Shown here in pieces: positions 1-5,782 of a DNA stretch of 9,551 bases. A program made the position numbers and the translations under genes. Source of the DNA: DASVEE01 sp036399695 (GTDB lineage Bacteria; Acidobacteriota; Thermoanaerobaculia; Gp7-AA8); assembly GCA_036399695.1 (NCBI GenBank), contig DASWMP010000291.1:1-9551 (forward strand), read 5' to 3'. Numbering within the stretch: position 1 is the stretch's first letter; every line of letters starts with the position of its first letter. The notes under the pieces are model-generated. The model was not told the DNA's origin and made no database searches. It was given only the letters and a program-made list of their open reading frames with translations.

Positions 1-97
1 GACACTCCTGTCTGTCCGCGCCCGCAGGCGCCGGTTCATCGACGGCAGAACCAAGGGAGTAGATCGAGGCGCACCGTTTTGAGACACCCTCCGAAAG

Positions 98-149
98 CCA
101 CCGCTCTGCTCTACGTGTACAAGAGCGGTGGCGTGCGCCACCGCACTCC
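98..149. repeat. REP-like palindromic element, copy 1
   Basis: Two nested inverted repeats share a middle arm. The arm at 98-107 (CCACCGCTCT) pairs perfectly with 122-131 (AGAGCGGTGG). The arm at 125-133 (GCGGTGGCG) pairs perfectly with 136-144 (CGCCACCGC). Because 125-131 belongs to both stems, the two hairpins are mutually exclusive. A nearly identical copy in opposite orientation lies at 9502-9551. This copy starts 10 nt past the stop codon of the collagen-like gene, so in its transcript it could act as a 3' stem-loop or terminator, although no U-tract follows. That it is a dispersed REP family is inferred from only two copies. Confidence 0.75.
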
Positions 150-158
150 AAGATTGCG

Positions 159-1964
159 TCAGGGGCCGGTGACGATGAGGCGCACGGTGCGCGTCTCCGC
201 GTTCACGGTGGCCACGTTGCTGGGCGTACCGAGCACGTTGATCGTGTAGGTGTTGCTCCCGGCCGGCGGCGTGTCCACCCAGTTGAAGGGGATCACGTAG
301 CGGATGTTGCCGGTCGTGCCTTCGCGGCGGCGGAGGCGGAACGTCTCCAGCGCGACGCCGTTGCGGCGGATGCGGATCCGGGAGTCGAGCACGCCCGGCG
401 TGGCCGTGACGTCGATCTCGAGCTCCACGACCCCGTCGATGCCCACCTGCTGCCCTGCGACGGTCGTCGCGCTGAGCGTGAGCACGGTCGTCTCGATGCC
501 GGATGGGATGGCCATGGTGGTGTTGCTGTTGGCGAAGAGCAGAGTGCCGGCCGCGCCGGTAGCACCGGTCGGACCTGTTGCGCCGGTCGCACCGGTGGGA
601 CCGACCGGTCCGGCGTCGCCCGTAGCGCCTGTGGCGCCGGTATTACCCGTGGGGCCGGTAGCTCCCGTGGCTCCCGCGGCTCCTGTATCGCCCGTAGCTC
701 CCGTAGCTCCCGTAGCTCCCGCAGCGCCGGTATCTCCCGTGGCACCCGTAGCGCCGATAGCCCCGGTGAGACCCGTCGCTCCCGTGGCGCCGGCTGGACC
801 GGTTGCTCCTGTTACGCCTGCCGCGCCAGTCGCTCCCGTAGCTCCCGTGGCTCCCGCCGCACCCGTAAGACCTGTAGCACCCGTGGCGCCCGTGGTACCG
901 GCAGCGCCCGTGGCGCCTGTGGCGCCTGTGGCGCCGGTAACACCGGCTGCGCCAGTCGCACCGGTTGCCCCCGTCGCTCCTACAGCTCCCGTTGCTCCCA
1001 TTGCTCCCGTTGCCCCGGCCGCACCCGCTTCACCGGTCGCGCCCGTCGCGCCGGTCGCGCCAATCGCTCCGGTAGCACCCGTAGCACCGGTCGCTCCCGT
1101 CGCGCCAGCCGGGCCCGGCTCCCCTATCGGTCCCGGGTCCCCCATCGGACCCATCGGCCCGGTCGGACCCATCGGTCCTTCGACGCCTTCCAGTGCGTCG
1201 AACGCCATCTCAAACCCGGACGCGTCCTGGCTCTGGTTCGCGATCTGCGAGCCCGTGACGATCACTTCCCCATTCCCACCGATCACCGAGAGCTGCGCCG
1301 TGCCTCCGACGAGGACGCCCGGCGCGACCAGGCCGGCTACCGACAGCGTCCGCGGCTCGCGAGCCTGAAGCGTCAACTCCTGCTGCGCGCGCGTCACGCC
1401 ATCCGCGTCATTGAAGAGGATGCGCACCGTTGCCGCCTGCCCCGCCGTCTCCACGAGGAAGAGGTTGTACCGAAAGTCGGCGTCCACGGTGACGCCCTGC
1501 AGCGTCGTCGACTCATCCGCGCCTACCGCGAGGCTCACCGGAATCCCGGTTGCGAACAACCCCTGCGAAGCCGCTTCGCTCGCGCCGGCAGGCAGGTTAT
1601 AGATGCGCGACGCGGCCAGGAACGGCTCGTCGGCCCGCAGCCGCACCGCCCCGACCACCCCGGAGATACCGAACAGCGTCTCCGCCGCATTCGTGAATTC
1701 GCGCGTCGCGTGCGGCGGCAACGTGCGCGTCACCGTCAGCGGCGCCGGATTCGCCTGTGCCGGACGAAGGAACTGCAGTTCTACCGTCAGCGGCGCGCCG
1801 TTCGGGTTCGTCAGCCAGATCGTCGTATAGAACTGGCTCCCGCCGACCCCCTCCACCCGTCCGACGGAAGGAAGCACCAGGTCCTTTCCTCCGAACCCGG
1901 CCAGCGAGACCAGCGGCGAACAGACGAGCAGCAGAGAGAGCAGCACCCGTAAAGCCATACGCAT
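159..1964 (-). CDS. Secreted collagen-like (Gly-X-Y repeat) protein
   Basis: This 601-aa protein has four parts. Residues 1-22 form a signal peptide: basic MRMALR, a Leu-rich core, and probable cleavage after VSLA. Residues of about 30-255 form a beta-rich globular region of unknown family that begins LVLPSVGRVEG. Residues 260-473 form 71 consecutive Gly-X-Y triplets with no interruption. They start as Pro-rich GPMGPTG and GEPGPAG units and then become mostly GAT, with occasional GAA, GAI, GDT and GLT. Residues 474-601 form a hydrophobic, beta-rich C-terminal domain that could nucleate trimerisation, as C-terminal domains do in bacterial collagen-like proteins such as BclA (analogy, not homology shown). 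The likely role is a cell-surface or extracellular fibrous protein; its ligand is unknown. The ATG at 1964 has no Shine-Dalgarno sequence but has TAGCAT 6 nt upstream, so it may be leaderless. A second ATG two codons in is possible. The gene appears monocistronic. Confidence 0.9.
   Translation of the reverse strand: MRMALRVLLSLLLVCSPLVSLAGFGGKDLVLPSVGRVEGVGGSQFYTTIWLTNPNGAPLTVELQFLRPAQANPAPLTVTRTLPPHATREFTNAAETLFGISGVVGAVRLRADEPFLAASRIYNLPAGASEAASQGLFATGIPVSLAVGADESTTLQGVTVDADFRYNLFLVETAGQAATVRILFNDADGVTRAQQELTLQAREPRTLSVAGLVAPGVLVGGTAQLSVIGGNGEVIVTGSQIANQSQDASGFEMAFDALEGVEGPMGPTGPMGPMGDPGPIGEPGPAGATGATGATGATGAIGATGATGATGEAGAAGATGAMGATGAVGATGATGATGAAGVTGATGATGATGAAGTTGATGATGLTGAAGATGATGATGAAGVTGATGPAGATGATGLTGAIGATGATGDTGAAGATGATGATGDTGAAGATGATGPTGNTGATGATGDAGPVGPTGATGATGPTGATGAAGTLLFANSNTTMAIPSGIETTVLTLSATTVAGQQVGIDGVVELEIDVTATPGVLDSRIRIRRNGVALETFRLRRREGTTGNIRYVIPFNWVDTPPAGSNTYTINVLGTPSNVATVNAETRTVRLIVTGP
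546..1187 (-). repeat. Collagen-coding triplet-repeat tract
   Basis: This 642-bp stretch encodes the Gly-X-Y domain. At DNA level it is a degenerate 9-bp periodic repeat, because GAT follows GAT, with third positions varied (GGT/GGC/GGG, GCT/GCC/GCG/GCA, ACC/ACG/ACA). The synonymous variation breaks up perfect DNA identity. Length could still change by slippage or recombination in units of 9 bp without losing frame. Confidence 0.85.
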
Positions 1965-1970
1965 GAGCGC

Positions 1971-1976
1971 ATGCTA
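1971..1976 (-). promoter_or_regulatory. Candidate -10 box (TAGCAT), collagen-like gene
   Basis: On the minus strand TAGCAT is followed by six bases (GCGCTC) and then the ATG at 1964. That is the distance expected if transcription starts at the A of the start codon. I see no convincing -35 box. Support comes mostly from the same geometry before the amidase gene and gatC. Confidence 0.35.
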
Positions 1977-2000
1977 CGAGAGGTTCGGTCCAGGAGAGGA

Positions 2001-2022
2001 CGGCCTGAAGGAAGAAAGGCCG
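2001..2022. other. Short GC-rich hairpin between heptamer palindrome and collagen gene
   Basis: CGGCCT at 2001-2006 pairs with AGGCCG at 2017-2022 across a purine-rich 10-nt loop. It lies between the heptamer palindrome and the collagen-like gene. It could be part of a terminator region for the upstream signalling operon, but no U-tract follows it on the minus strand. Confidence 0.3.
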
Positions 2023-2023
2023 G

Positions 2024-2058
2024 GAATGTCGAATGTTGAATGTTCAACATTCAACATT
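2024..2058. repeat. Inverted heptamer array (GAATGTT / CAACATT)
   Basis: Five 7-bp units sit in unbroken register: GAATGTC, GAATGTT, GAATGTT, CAACATT, CAACATT. The inner part is a perfect palindrome with 13-bp arms at 2032-2044 and 2046-2058 around a single central base at 2045. It starts 14 nt beyond the stop codon of the CheY-like gene. The 1-nt centre means an RNA hairpin would open at the tip. The position suggests a 3'-end or terminator role. It encodes nothing convincing. Confidence 0.85.
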
Positions 2059-2072
2059 TCTCTCCCCCGCCC

Positions 2073-2450
2073 TCACGCCACCTTCAGCAACCGCCGCAGC
2101 TTCTCGACCAGCTCGCCTGCCTGGAACGGCTTCACCAGGTACTCCTCGGCGCCGAGGGCGGCGGCGCGGCGGCGGTCTTCTTCGCTCGACTCGGTCGAGA
2201 TCACCATGATCGGGATCGAGCGGTAGACCGGGTGGTTCTTCAGGAAGCTGACGAGCTCCAGCCCGTTGATGTCGGGCATGTTGATGTCCGTCAGGATCGC
2301 ATCGAAACGGTGATGCGGGAGCGTCTTGAGGGCTTCGAAACCGCTGGCCGCCTCGACGATCTCGAGGTCGTAGCTTTCCGTTCCCCCTTCGATGACCGTC
2401 GTCAGATACGCACGCATCGACGAGGAGTCTTCGACCACCAGAATCTTCAT
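2073..2450 (-). CDS. Stand-alone CheY-like response regulator receiver
   Basis: This 125-aa protein is a single receiver domain with no output domain, the size of CheY. All the phosphorylation-site residues are present: acidic pair E7-D8, phosphoacceptor D55 (LTDINMPDINGLE), S85 at the conserved Ser/Thr switch position (VISTES), Y104 (at the aromatic switch position) and K107 (LVKPF). It should accept phosphate from a histidine kinase not seen in the window and signal through protein contacts in the cytoplasm. It lies 9 bp downstream of the PATAN-domain gene on the same strand, so the two are probably co-transcribed and part of one pathway. The ATG is preceded by AAGGGA, a reasonable Shine-Dalgarno sequence for an internal operon gene. 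The output (motility, pili, secretion or gene control) cannot be read from the sequence. Confidence 0.92.
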   Translation of the reverse strand: MKILVVEDSSSMRAYLTTVIEGGTESYDLEIVEAASGFEALKTLPHHRFDAILTDINMPDINGLELVSFLKNHPVYRSIPIMVISTESSEEDRRRAAALGAEEYLVKPFQAGELVEKLRRLLKVA

Positions 2451-2459
2451 TGTTCCCTT

Positions 2460-4373
2460 TTACCGGCGCCCTGCTTTTTCCGACGCGAAGACCGCGTTCC
2501 CGAAGGCGTAACCGGCTTGTGAGAGGAAGATCTCGAGACCGGTCATGCTGTCGATGGGAGCCCGATGTTCGGCGTTGTCGCCGTACAGGATACCAATCGT
2601 ACGGTTCGCGTGCATGATCGGGAGTGCAACGACTTCCGTCGGGAGCAGCTCGCCGAGGCGGCGGATCAGCTCCACGTTGGCCTCCGTACGGCGCATTTTG
2701 CCTCGGTGCGCCTCCCCGCTCGCCACCACGTCCGCCAGGATCGACGGCACGTCGCGGGCGATCTTCAGTTTCCGGACGCGGGCGTCCATCTCCTCGTCTT
2801 CCGTCCCGGTGACGCCGAACCCGCCCAGCCCCACGAAGCCATTTTCGCCGGCCATGAAGAGCACGCCCCGCTCGAGATACTCGGCCGAGAGGCGGAGGAT
2901 CGTCGCCGAGACCTGGTTGATGTCGTTCGGGTTCGACAGCTCGTTGATGAGCTGCTTGAGGACGGTGAACGAGCGGTCGAGCGTCTCCTTGGTCGCCAGC
3001 TCGTAGAACTTCTTCCCGGCCTCCACGCCGCCGCCGGTGATCTGCTCCCACTGCTGGAAGGAGCGCTCGGCGAAGAGCACCAGCTCGTCGGCGAACAGCG
3101 CCAGCTCCTCCTCGACGAGTCCCGGCTGCATGCGCGCCGGTGAAGGCTTCGTCAGATAGAGGTCCGCGCCCCCCCTGAGCAGGTCGTGCCGCCGCCTCAG
3201 ATCGGCCTCGGCATCGACCAGCACCACCGGCAGCCGCGGATTCTTCCGCTTGAGCTGCTGCATCAGGCGCACGGAAGCGTCGTCCGGCGTGAGCTCGAGG
3301 AACGTGACGAAGAAGCTGTTCGAGCGGAACAGGTCGGTCATCGACGAGCGGACGTCGTCGAGCGAGCCGTACTGGAAGATCTTGACGTTGTGCTTCGTGA
3401 AGGCGCGCCGGGCGGCGACGCGGACGAGCGGATTGCGCTCGAACAGCACCACGTTCCGGAACAGCGCCTCGGGCGACTCCACTTCGAACAGCCCGCCCGC
3501 CACCTTGAACTGCCCGGCAGCCGGCGACGTGCGTGCCGGCGCTTCGGACGGGGCCGGAGCGGGCGGCAGGTCGTCCGTCGCGAACGGCAGCTCCTCGATC
3601 GGCGTGAAGGCACGCTCTTCCCGTTGCGGAAAGGGAACGACGTTGTCGGACTCGGCGACAGGCGCCGGAGCCGGGACCGGCATGGGCGCAGGTGCAGGTG
3701 CGATTGGCGGTGCGGGTACGGGTGCGGGTGCCGGTTCCGGGGCAGGTGCAGGCGCCGGCCGCGAGGGCTCCAGCGGCTGCCCCAGCCCGAGGTTGAGCGA
3801 GGCAGGCGTCGCCTCCGCCGGACCGGAGCCGCGCAGCAGCGCCTTCCCGACCTTCAGCGACTCCTCGAGACCGCGCAGCGGCTTGAGCTTCTCCCCGTCA
3901 CCCGCGCCGAGGATGCGCTGCGGAGCGAAGCCGCCCTCCTTGAAGAGATGCTCCGACTCGTACTCGATGTCGAGGGCGTTCATCGTCTCGCTGAGGATGA
4001 AGTTGAACTCCCCCTCTTTGCTGTCCAGCAGCGGCGTGACGACCGACAGAATCCGGTGGCGGATGGCCTCGGAGAGATCGTCCTTCGAGAGGAGATTCAT
4101 CTCCATCACGGCCGTCCCGTACGGGATGCCGCTCTCCTCCATCTGCCGCAGCAGCTTCGCGCTCGACGCCGGGATCTGCCCCGTGAGCTCCAGGAAGCCG
4201 ACCAGATCCGGATGCTCCGGGGCCGAAGCGTTGACCACCAGCCCCCCGCGGAACAGCACCGTATGCCGCCCCCGGTCGTCGATGATCTCCAGCACGCCGG
4301 TACGCCGCGAGAGATAGACGATCTGGATGATGTCGGTAAGGGACAGGTCTTCGAGGCGTCCGAGCAAACTCAT
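2460..4373 (-). CDS. PATAN (DUF4388) - degenerate receiver - GAF-like signalling protein
   Basis: This is a 637-aa cytoplasmic protein with no signal peptide or membrane segment. Residues 1 to about 155 match the PATAN/DUF4388 fold, opening MSLLGRLEDLSLTDIIQ, with TGVLEI and the HTVLFRGGLVVNAS hairpin. Residues of about 205-240 form a Pro-Ala linker (PAPAP units). Residues of about 305-415 resemble a receiver domain that keeps the Lys (LTKP, K409), but the acidic pocket reads FERNP and the phosphoacceptor Asp is replaced by Glu (E360 in TFLELTP). Phosphorylation is therefore unlikely, and Glu may mimic the active state. Residues of about 465-630 look like a GAF-type sensor domain (PTEVVALPIMHANRTIGILYG); the ligand is unknown. 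A PATAN domain plus receiver resembles cyanobacterial PatA/PixG-type regulators. The partner is probably the CheY-like protein encoded 9 bp downstream. Domain calls are from pattern recognition; the PATAN part is the surest. Confidence 0.85.
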   Translation of the reverse strand: MSLLGRLEDLSLTDIIQIVYLSRRTGVLEIIDDRGRHTVLFRGGLVVNASAPEHPDLVGFLELTGQIPASSAKLLRQMEESGIPYGTAVMEMNLLSKDDLSEAIRHRILSVVTPLLDSKEGEFNFILSETMNALDIEYESEHLFKEGGFAPQRILGAGDGEKLKPLRGLEESLKVGKALLRGSGPAEATPASLNLGLGQPLEPSRPAPAPAPEPAPAPVPAPPIAPAPAPMPVPAPAPVAESDNVVPFPQREERAFTPIEELPFATDDLPPAPAPSEAPARTSPAAGQFKVAGGLFEVESPEALFRNVVLFERNPLVRVAARRAFTKHNVKIFQYGSLDDVRSSMTDLFRSNSFFVTFLELTPDDASVRLMQQLKRKNPRLPVVLVDAEADLRRRHDLLRGGADLYLTKPSPARMQPGLVEEELALFADELVLFAERSFQQWEQITGGGVEAGKKFYELATKETLDRSFTVLKQLINELSNPNDINQVSATILRLSAEYLERGVLFMAGENGFVGLGGFGVTGTEDEEMDARVRKLKIARDVPSILADVVASGEAHRGKMRRTEANVELIRRLGELLPTEVVALPIMHANRTIGILYGDNAEHRAPIDSMTGLEIFLSQAGYAFGNAVFASEKAGRR

Positions 4374-4384
4374 CGCGTCGCGCG

Positions 4385-4390
4385 ATTGTA
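4385..4390 (-). promoter_or_regulatory. Candidate -10 box (TACAAT), PATAN gene operon
   Basis: TACAAT on the minus strand lies 11 nt before the ATG at 4373. A start site about 6-7 nt downstream would leave a leader of only about 4-5 nt. There is no clear -35 box and no Shine-Dalgarno sequence. It shares the preceding GC with the ribH, amidase and gatC boxes (GCTAYAMT consensus). Confidence 0.45.
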
Positions 4391-4421
4391 GCTGACGCGA
4401 GTTGCCGGTGGCCCGGGAGAG

Positions 4422-4546
4422 TGGTCGGGGGGGCCGGGAGTGTTGTCGGTTTTTGGTTTTCGGTTTTGGGTTTGGGTGGCTGCGTCGTTACCAACAACCA
4501 AAAACCAAAAACCCAAAACTACCCACCGACCACCGACCACCGACCA
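4422..4546. repeat. Composite inverted heptamer array (TGGTCGG-GGTTTTT / CCAAAAA-CCGACCA)
   Basis: The right arm is a clean run of 7-bp units from 4491: CCAACAA, CCAAAAA twice, CCCAAAA, CTACCCA, then CCGACCA three times, all in one register up to 4546. The left arm mirrors it. The outer unit TGGTCGG at 4422-4428 and its degraded relative TTGTCGG at 4443-4449 lie exactly 21 bp apart. Then GGTTTTT, GGTTTTC, GGTTTTG and GGTTTGG run from 4448 to 4475. Two heptamer types are therefore layered in the same outer-inner order on both sides of a short centre. The array begins 7 nt after the nusB stop codon, so its transcript could fold into a long imperfect stem at the 3' end of ribH-nusB. It fills most of the 180-bp gap before the PATAN gene. 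Confidence 0.85.
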
Positions 4547-4553
4547 CGGCCTC

Positions 4554-4967
4554 TCACTCGCCCAAATGATGCTTCTTCAAAATCCCGTCGAGGATGCCGT
4601 TGATGAACTGGGAGGACTTCTGGGTCCCGTACTTTTTGGCGATCTCGATGGCCTCGTCGATGATGACGAGCTTCGGGGTGTCGGACTCGTGGAGGAACTC
4701 GTAGACGGACATGCGGATGATGTTGCGGTCGACGCAGGCCATCCGGGAGAGGCGCCAGTTCTCGGCCTGGCTCTGGATCATGTCGTCGAGGTCCGTCATG
4801 TGCGCGATCGTGCCGTTGAAGATCTTCACGGCGAACTCGCGCGTGTTCGGTTTCGACTTCTGCAGCTCTTCGAACGTGCCGATGATCATCTCGGGCTTGT
4901 TCCCCGACATGTCGTACTGGAAGAGCATCTGGAGAGCTAATTCGCGAGCCTTGCGACGGGCGCCCAT
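4554..4967 (-). CDS. nusB: Transcription antitermination factor NusB
   Basis: This 137-aa protein is the normal length for NusB. With NusE (ribosomal protein S10) NusB binds boxA RNA and supports antitermination of rRNA operons. Family signatures are visible: N-terminal RRKARELALQMLFQYD, the central NWRLSRMACVDRNIIRMSVYE helix region, DTPKLVIIDEAIEIAKKYG, and the C-terminal FINGILDGILKK. It directly follows ribH with no gap: the ribH stop TAG ends at 4968 and the nusB ATG starts at 4967. A strong Shine-Dalgarno sequence (GGAGGAGAG) lies inside the end of ribH, so translation is likely coupled. The ribH-nusB pairing is common in bacteria and supports both names. It is followed after 7 nt by an inverted heptamer array that may end the transcript. 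Confidence 0.97.
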   Translation of the reverse strand: MGARRKARELALQMLFQYDMSGNKPEMIIGTFEELQKSKPNTREFAVKIFNGTIAHMTDLDDMIQSQAENWRLSRMACVDRNIIRMSVYEFLHESDTPKLVIIDEAIEIAKKYGTQKSSQFINGILDGILKKHHLGE

Positions 4968-5447
4968 CTATCTCTCCTCCGTGCGAAGGGCACGCCATAA
5001 ATTGGCCATCTCGATGGCGGCGAGCGCGGCTTCCCAGCCCTTGTTGGCGGTGCCGGGAGACGAGCGCGCCACGGCCTGCTCGTGCGTGTTGCAGGTAATG
5101 ACGCCGAACACGAGCGGGTAGCGCCACTCGACGGCAATGCGCGAGAGCTCGTTCGTCACCTGCGCGGAGATGAAATCGAAGTGCGGCGTGTCGCCGCGGA
5201 TGAGACAACCGAGCGTGACGATGGCGTCGCAGTCACCGGCTGATACGAGCTTCGCCGCGAGTGTCGGAATCTCGAAGGCACCGGGCACGCGATACACCGA
5301 AAGCCTCTCTTCATGCGCGCCGTGACGTCGCAGACACTCCAGGGCTCCGGAGAGAAGCCCGCCGACGATCTCGTCGTTGAATCGGCTTGCGACGATTCCG
5401 ACGCGGAGTCCTTCGGCATTCAAATCACCTTCGAAAGAACGGGGCAT
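4968..5447 (-). CDS. ribH: 6,7-dimethyl-8-ribityllumazine synthase
   Basis: This 159-aa protein is the usual length for lumazine synthase. The enzyme condenses 5-amino-6-ribitylamino-uracil with 3,4-dihydroxy-2-butanone 4-phosphate, the step before riboflavin synthase, and usually assembles as pentamers or capsids. Family motifs seen are VASRFNDEIVGGLL (residues 19-32), VPGAFEIP (54-61), GCLIRGDTPHFDFI (80-93) with the probable catalytic H89, PLVFGVITCNTHEQA (111-125), and R128 followed by NKGWEAA, the phosphate-binding region. The ATG at 5447 has no Shine-Dalgarno sequence but has TATACT 11 nt upstream, so the leader is probably only a few nucleotides. It heads a ribH-nusB operon. No FMN riboswitch is visible upstream; a palindrome array occupies that place. 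The other riboflavin genes are not in the window. Confidence 0.97.
   Translation of the reverse strand: MPRSFEGDLNAEGLRVGIVASRFNDEIVGGLLSGALECLRRHGAHEERLSVYRVPGAFEIPTLAAKLVSAGDCDAIVTLGCLIRGDTPHFDFISAQVTNELSRIAVEWRYPLVFGVITCNTHEQAVARSSPGTANKGWEAALAAIEMANLWRALRTEER
4971..4983 (-). promoter_or_regulatory. nusB Shine-Dalgarno within the ribH 3' end
   Basis: The minus strand reads CGGAGGAGAGATAG and then ATG of nusB. The GGAGGAGAG purine run lies in the last codons of ribH, a few nucleotides before the nusB start. This fixes the nusB start and suggests coupled translation of the pair. No comparable Shine-Dalgarno sequence precedes the operon-leading genes of the window. Confidence 0.7.
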
Positions 5448-5458
5448 AGCGGCGGCGG

Positions 5459-5464
5459 AGTATA
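5459..5464 (-). promoter_or_regulatory. Candidate -10 box (TATACT), ribH-nusB operon
   Basis: TATACT lies 11 nt upstream of the ribH ATG on the minus strand, preceded by GC as at the PATAN, amidase and gatC genes. A start near position 5452 would give a leader of about 4-5 nt. The -35 region is weak, which would fit a promoter needing an activator bound at the palindromes further upstream (inference). Confidence 0.5.
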
Positions 5465-5478
5465 GCCCAGGTGCTGAC

Positions 5479-5743
5479 CGAAACGATTCGAGTGACCCGC
5501 TACAACCATGGTTGAATTCGCGAAGCGTTTTGAGTGATCCGCAACACCCATGGACTCACGCGGAATCGATTTTCCGTGCCACGCTAAATCCATGGTTTAA
5601 CAGGCGACACTTTTTTCGTGTCGATGAACGCGTAAACCGTGTCGGTTGTTAAACCATGGTTTAGCAGCACACGAAATGCGCATCGCTTGGCAAACCATGG
5701 TTTCGCCGTGAAACTCCAGATTGATTGCGCGTGAATCCATGGT
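5479..5743. repeat. Mirror-symmetric array of six CCATGG-centred palindromes
   Basis: CCATGG cores lie at 5506, 5548, 5590, 5654, 5695 and 5737, so spacings are 42, 42, 64, 41 and 42 bp. Several cores extend to longer palindromes: CAACCATGGTTG (5503-5514), TAAACCATGGTTTA (5650-5663) and AAACCATGGTTT (5692-5703). The spacers are related as well. Positions 5479-5504 and 5521-5546 match at 21 of 26 bases. The DNA around site 3 (about 5574-5610) matches the reverse complement of that around site 4 (about 5639-5674) at about 29 of 37 positions, including CGACAC at 5605 mirrored by GTGTCG at 5639. The array is thus two inverted half-arrays about position 5624.5. It fills most of the 335-bp gap upstream of ribH. 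I recognise no known binding protein. Confidence 0.9.
5605..5623. other. Hairpin at the centre of the palindrome array
   Basis: CGACAC (5605-5610) pairs with GTGTCG (5618-5623) around a TTTTTTC loop. It lies near the symmetry axis of the six-palindrome array, in the one long spacer. GTGTCG occurs again at 5639-5644, so CGACAC has two possible partners. Confidence 0.5.
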
Positions 5744-5753
5744 TTTAGAAGGA

Positions 5754-5768
5754 GACGCCAAAAGCGTC
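5754..5768. other. Small hairpin after the amidase gene
   Basis: GACGC (5754-5758) pairs with GCGTC (5764-5768) over a 5-nt loop, 15 nt beyond the amidase stop codon. It is too short and lacks a U-tract, so it is only a weak terminator candidate. Confidence 0.25.
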
Positions 5769-5782
5769 AACGCACACTCGCG

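Noticed and set aside
1..97. Possible partial gene at the left edge (plus-strand frame ending TGA at 80-82, or a minus-strand ATG at 39)
   Set aside because: Both are too short to judge, and the translated residues (Arg-rich) match no family I recognise.
293..745. Minus-strand 150-codon frame with PRELRELRE repeats
   Set aside because: It is a shifted frame of the collagen repeat, with an arginine/serine-rich composition typical of GC-rich out-of-frame translation.
304..1368. Long plus-strand frame of 354 codons rich in PVAPVAP repeats
   Set aside because: It is the antisense of the Gly-X-Y coding tract. The repeat stays open in several frames, and the minus-strand product has a signal peptide and a clean domain layout.
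2044..3051. Minus-strand 335-codon frame overlapping the receiver and PATAN genes
   Set aside because: Arg/Gly/Pro-rich shadow in another frame. It contradicts two well-supported genes and has no recognisable motif.
3650..3770. GGTGCG-type repeat tract in the PATAN gene as a separate repeat element
   Set aside because: It simply encodes the Pro-Ala linker and does not disturb the reading frame.
3186..4391. Plus-strand frames of 401 and 355 codons opposite the PATAN gene
   Set aside because: Antisense shadows caused by high GC content and the Pro-Ala linker; no domain or start signal supports them.
5377..5652. Plus-strand 91-codon frame with PW repeated every 14 residues
   Set aside because: The 14-residue period is the 42-bp palindrome spacing read in frame. 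The frame also overlaps the ribH start on the other strand, so it is best explained by the DNA array.
5479..5743. CRISPR-like pattern of short palindromes with near-constant 35-36 bp spacers
   Set aside because: The repeated core is only 6-14 bp and varies, the spacers are related to each other, one spacer is 58 bp, and the array is mirror-symmetric. None of this fits a CRISPR array, and no cas gene is present.
5448..5782. FMN riboswitch upstream of ribH
   Set aside because: I looked for the conserved FMN-element core on the minus strand and did not see it; the predicted leader is only a few nucleotides. A covariance-model search would settle it.
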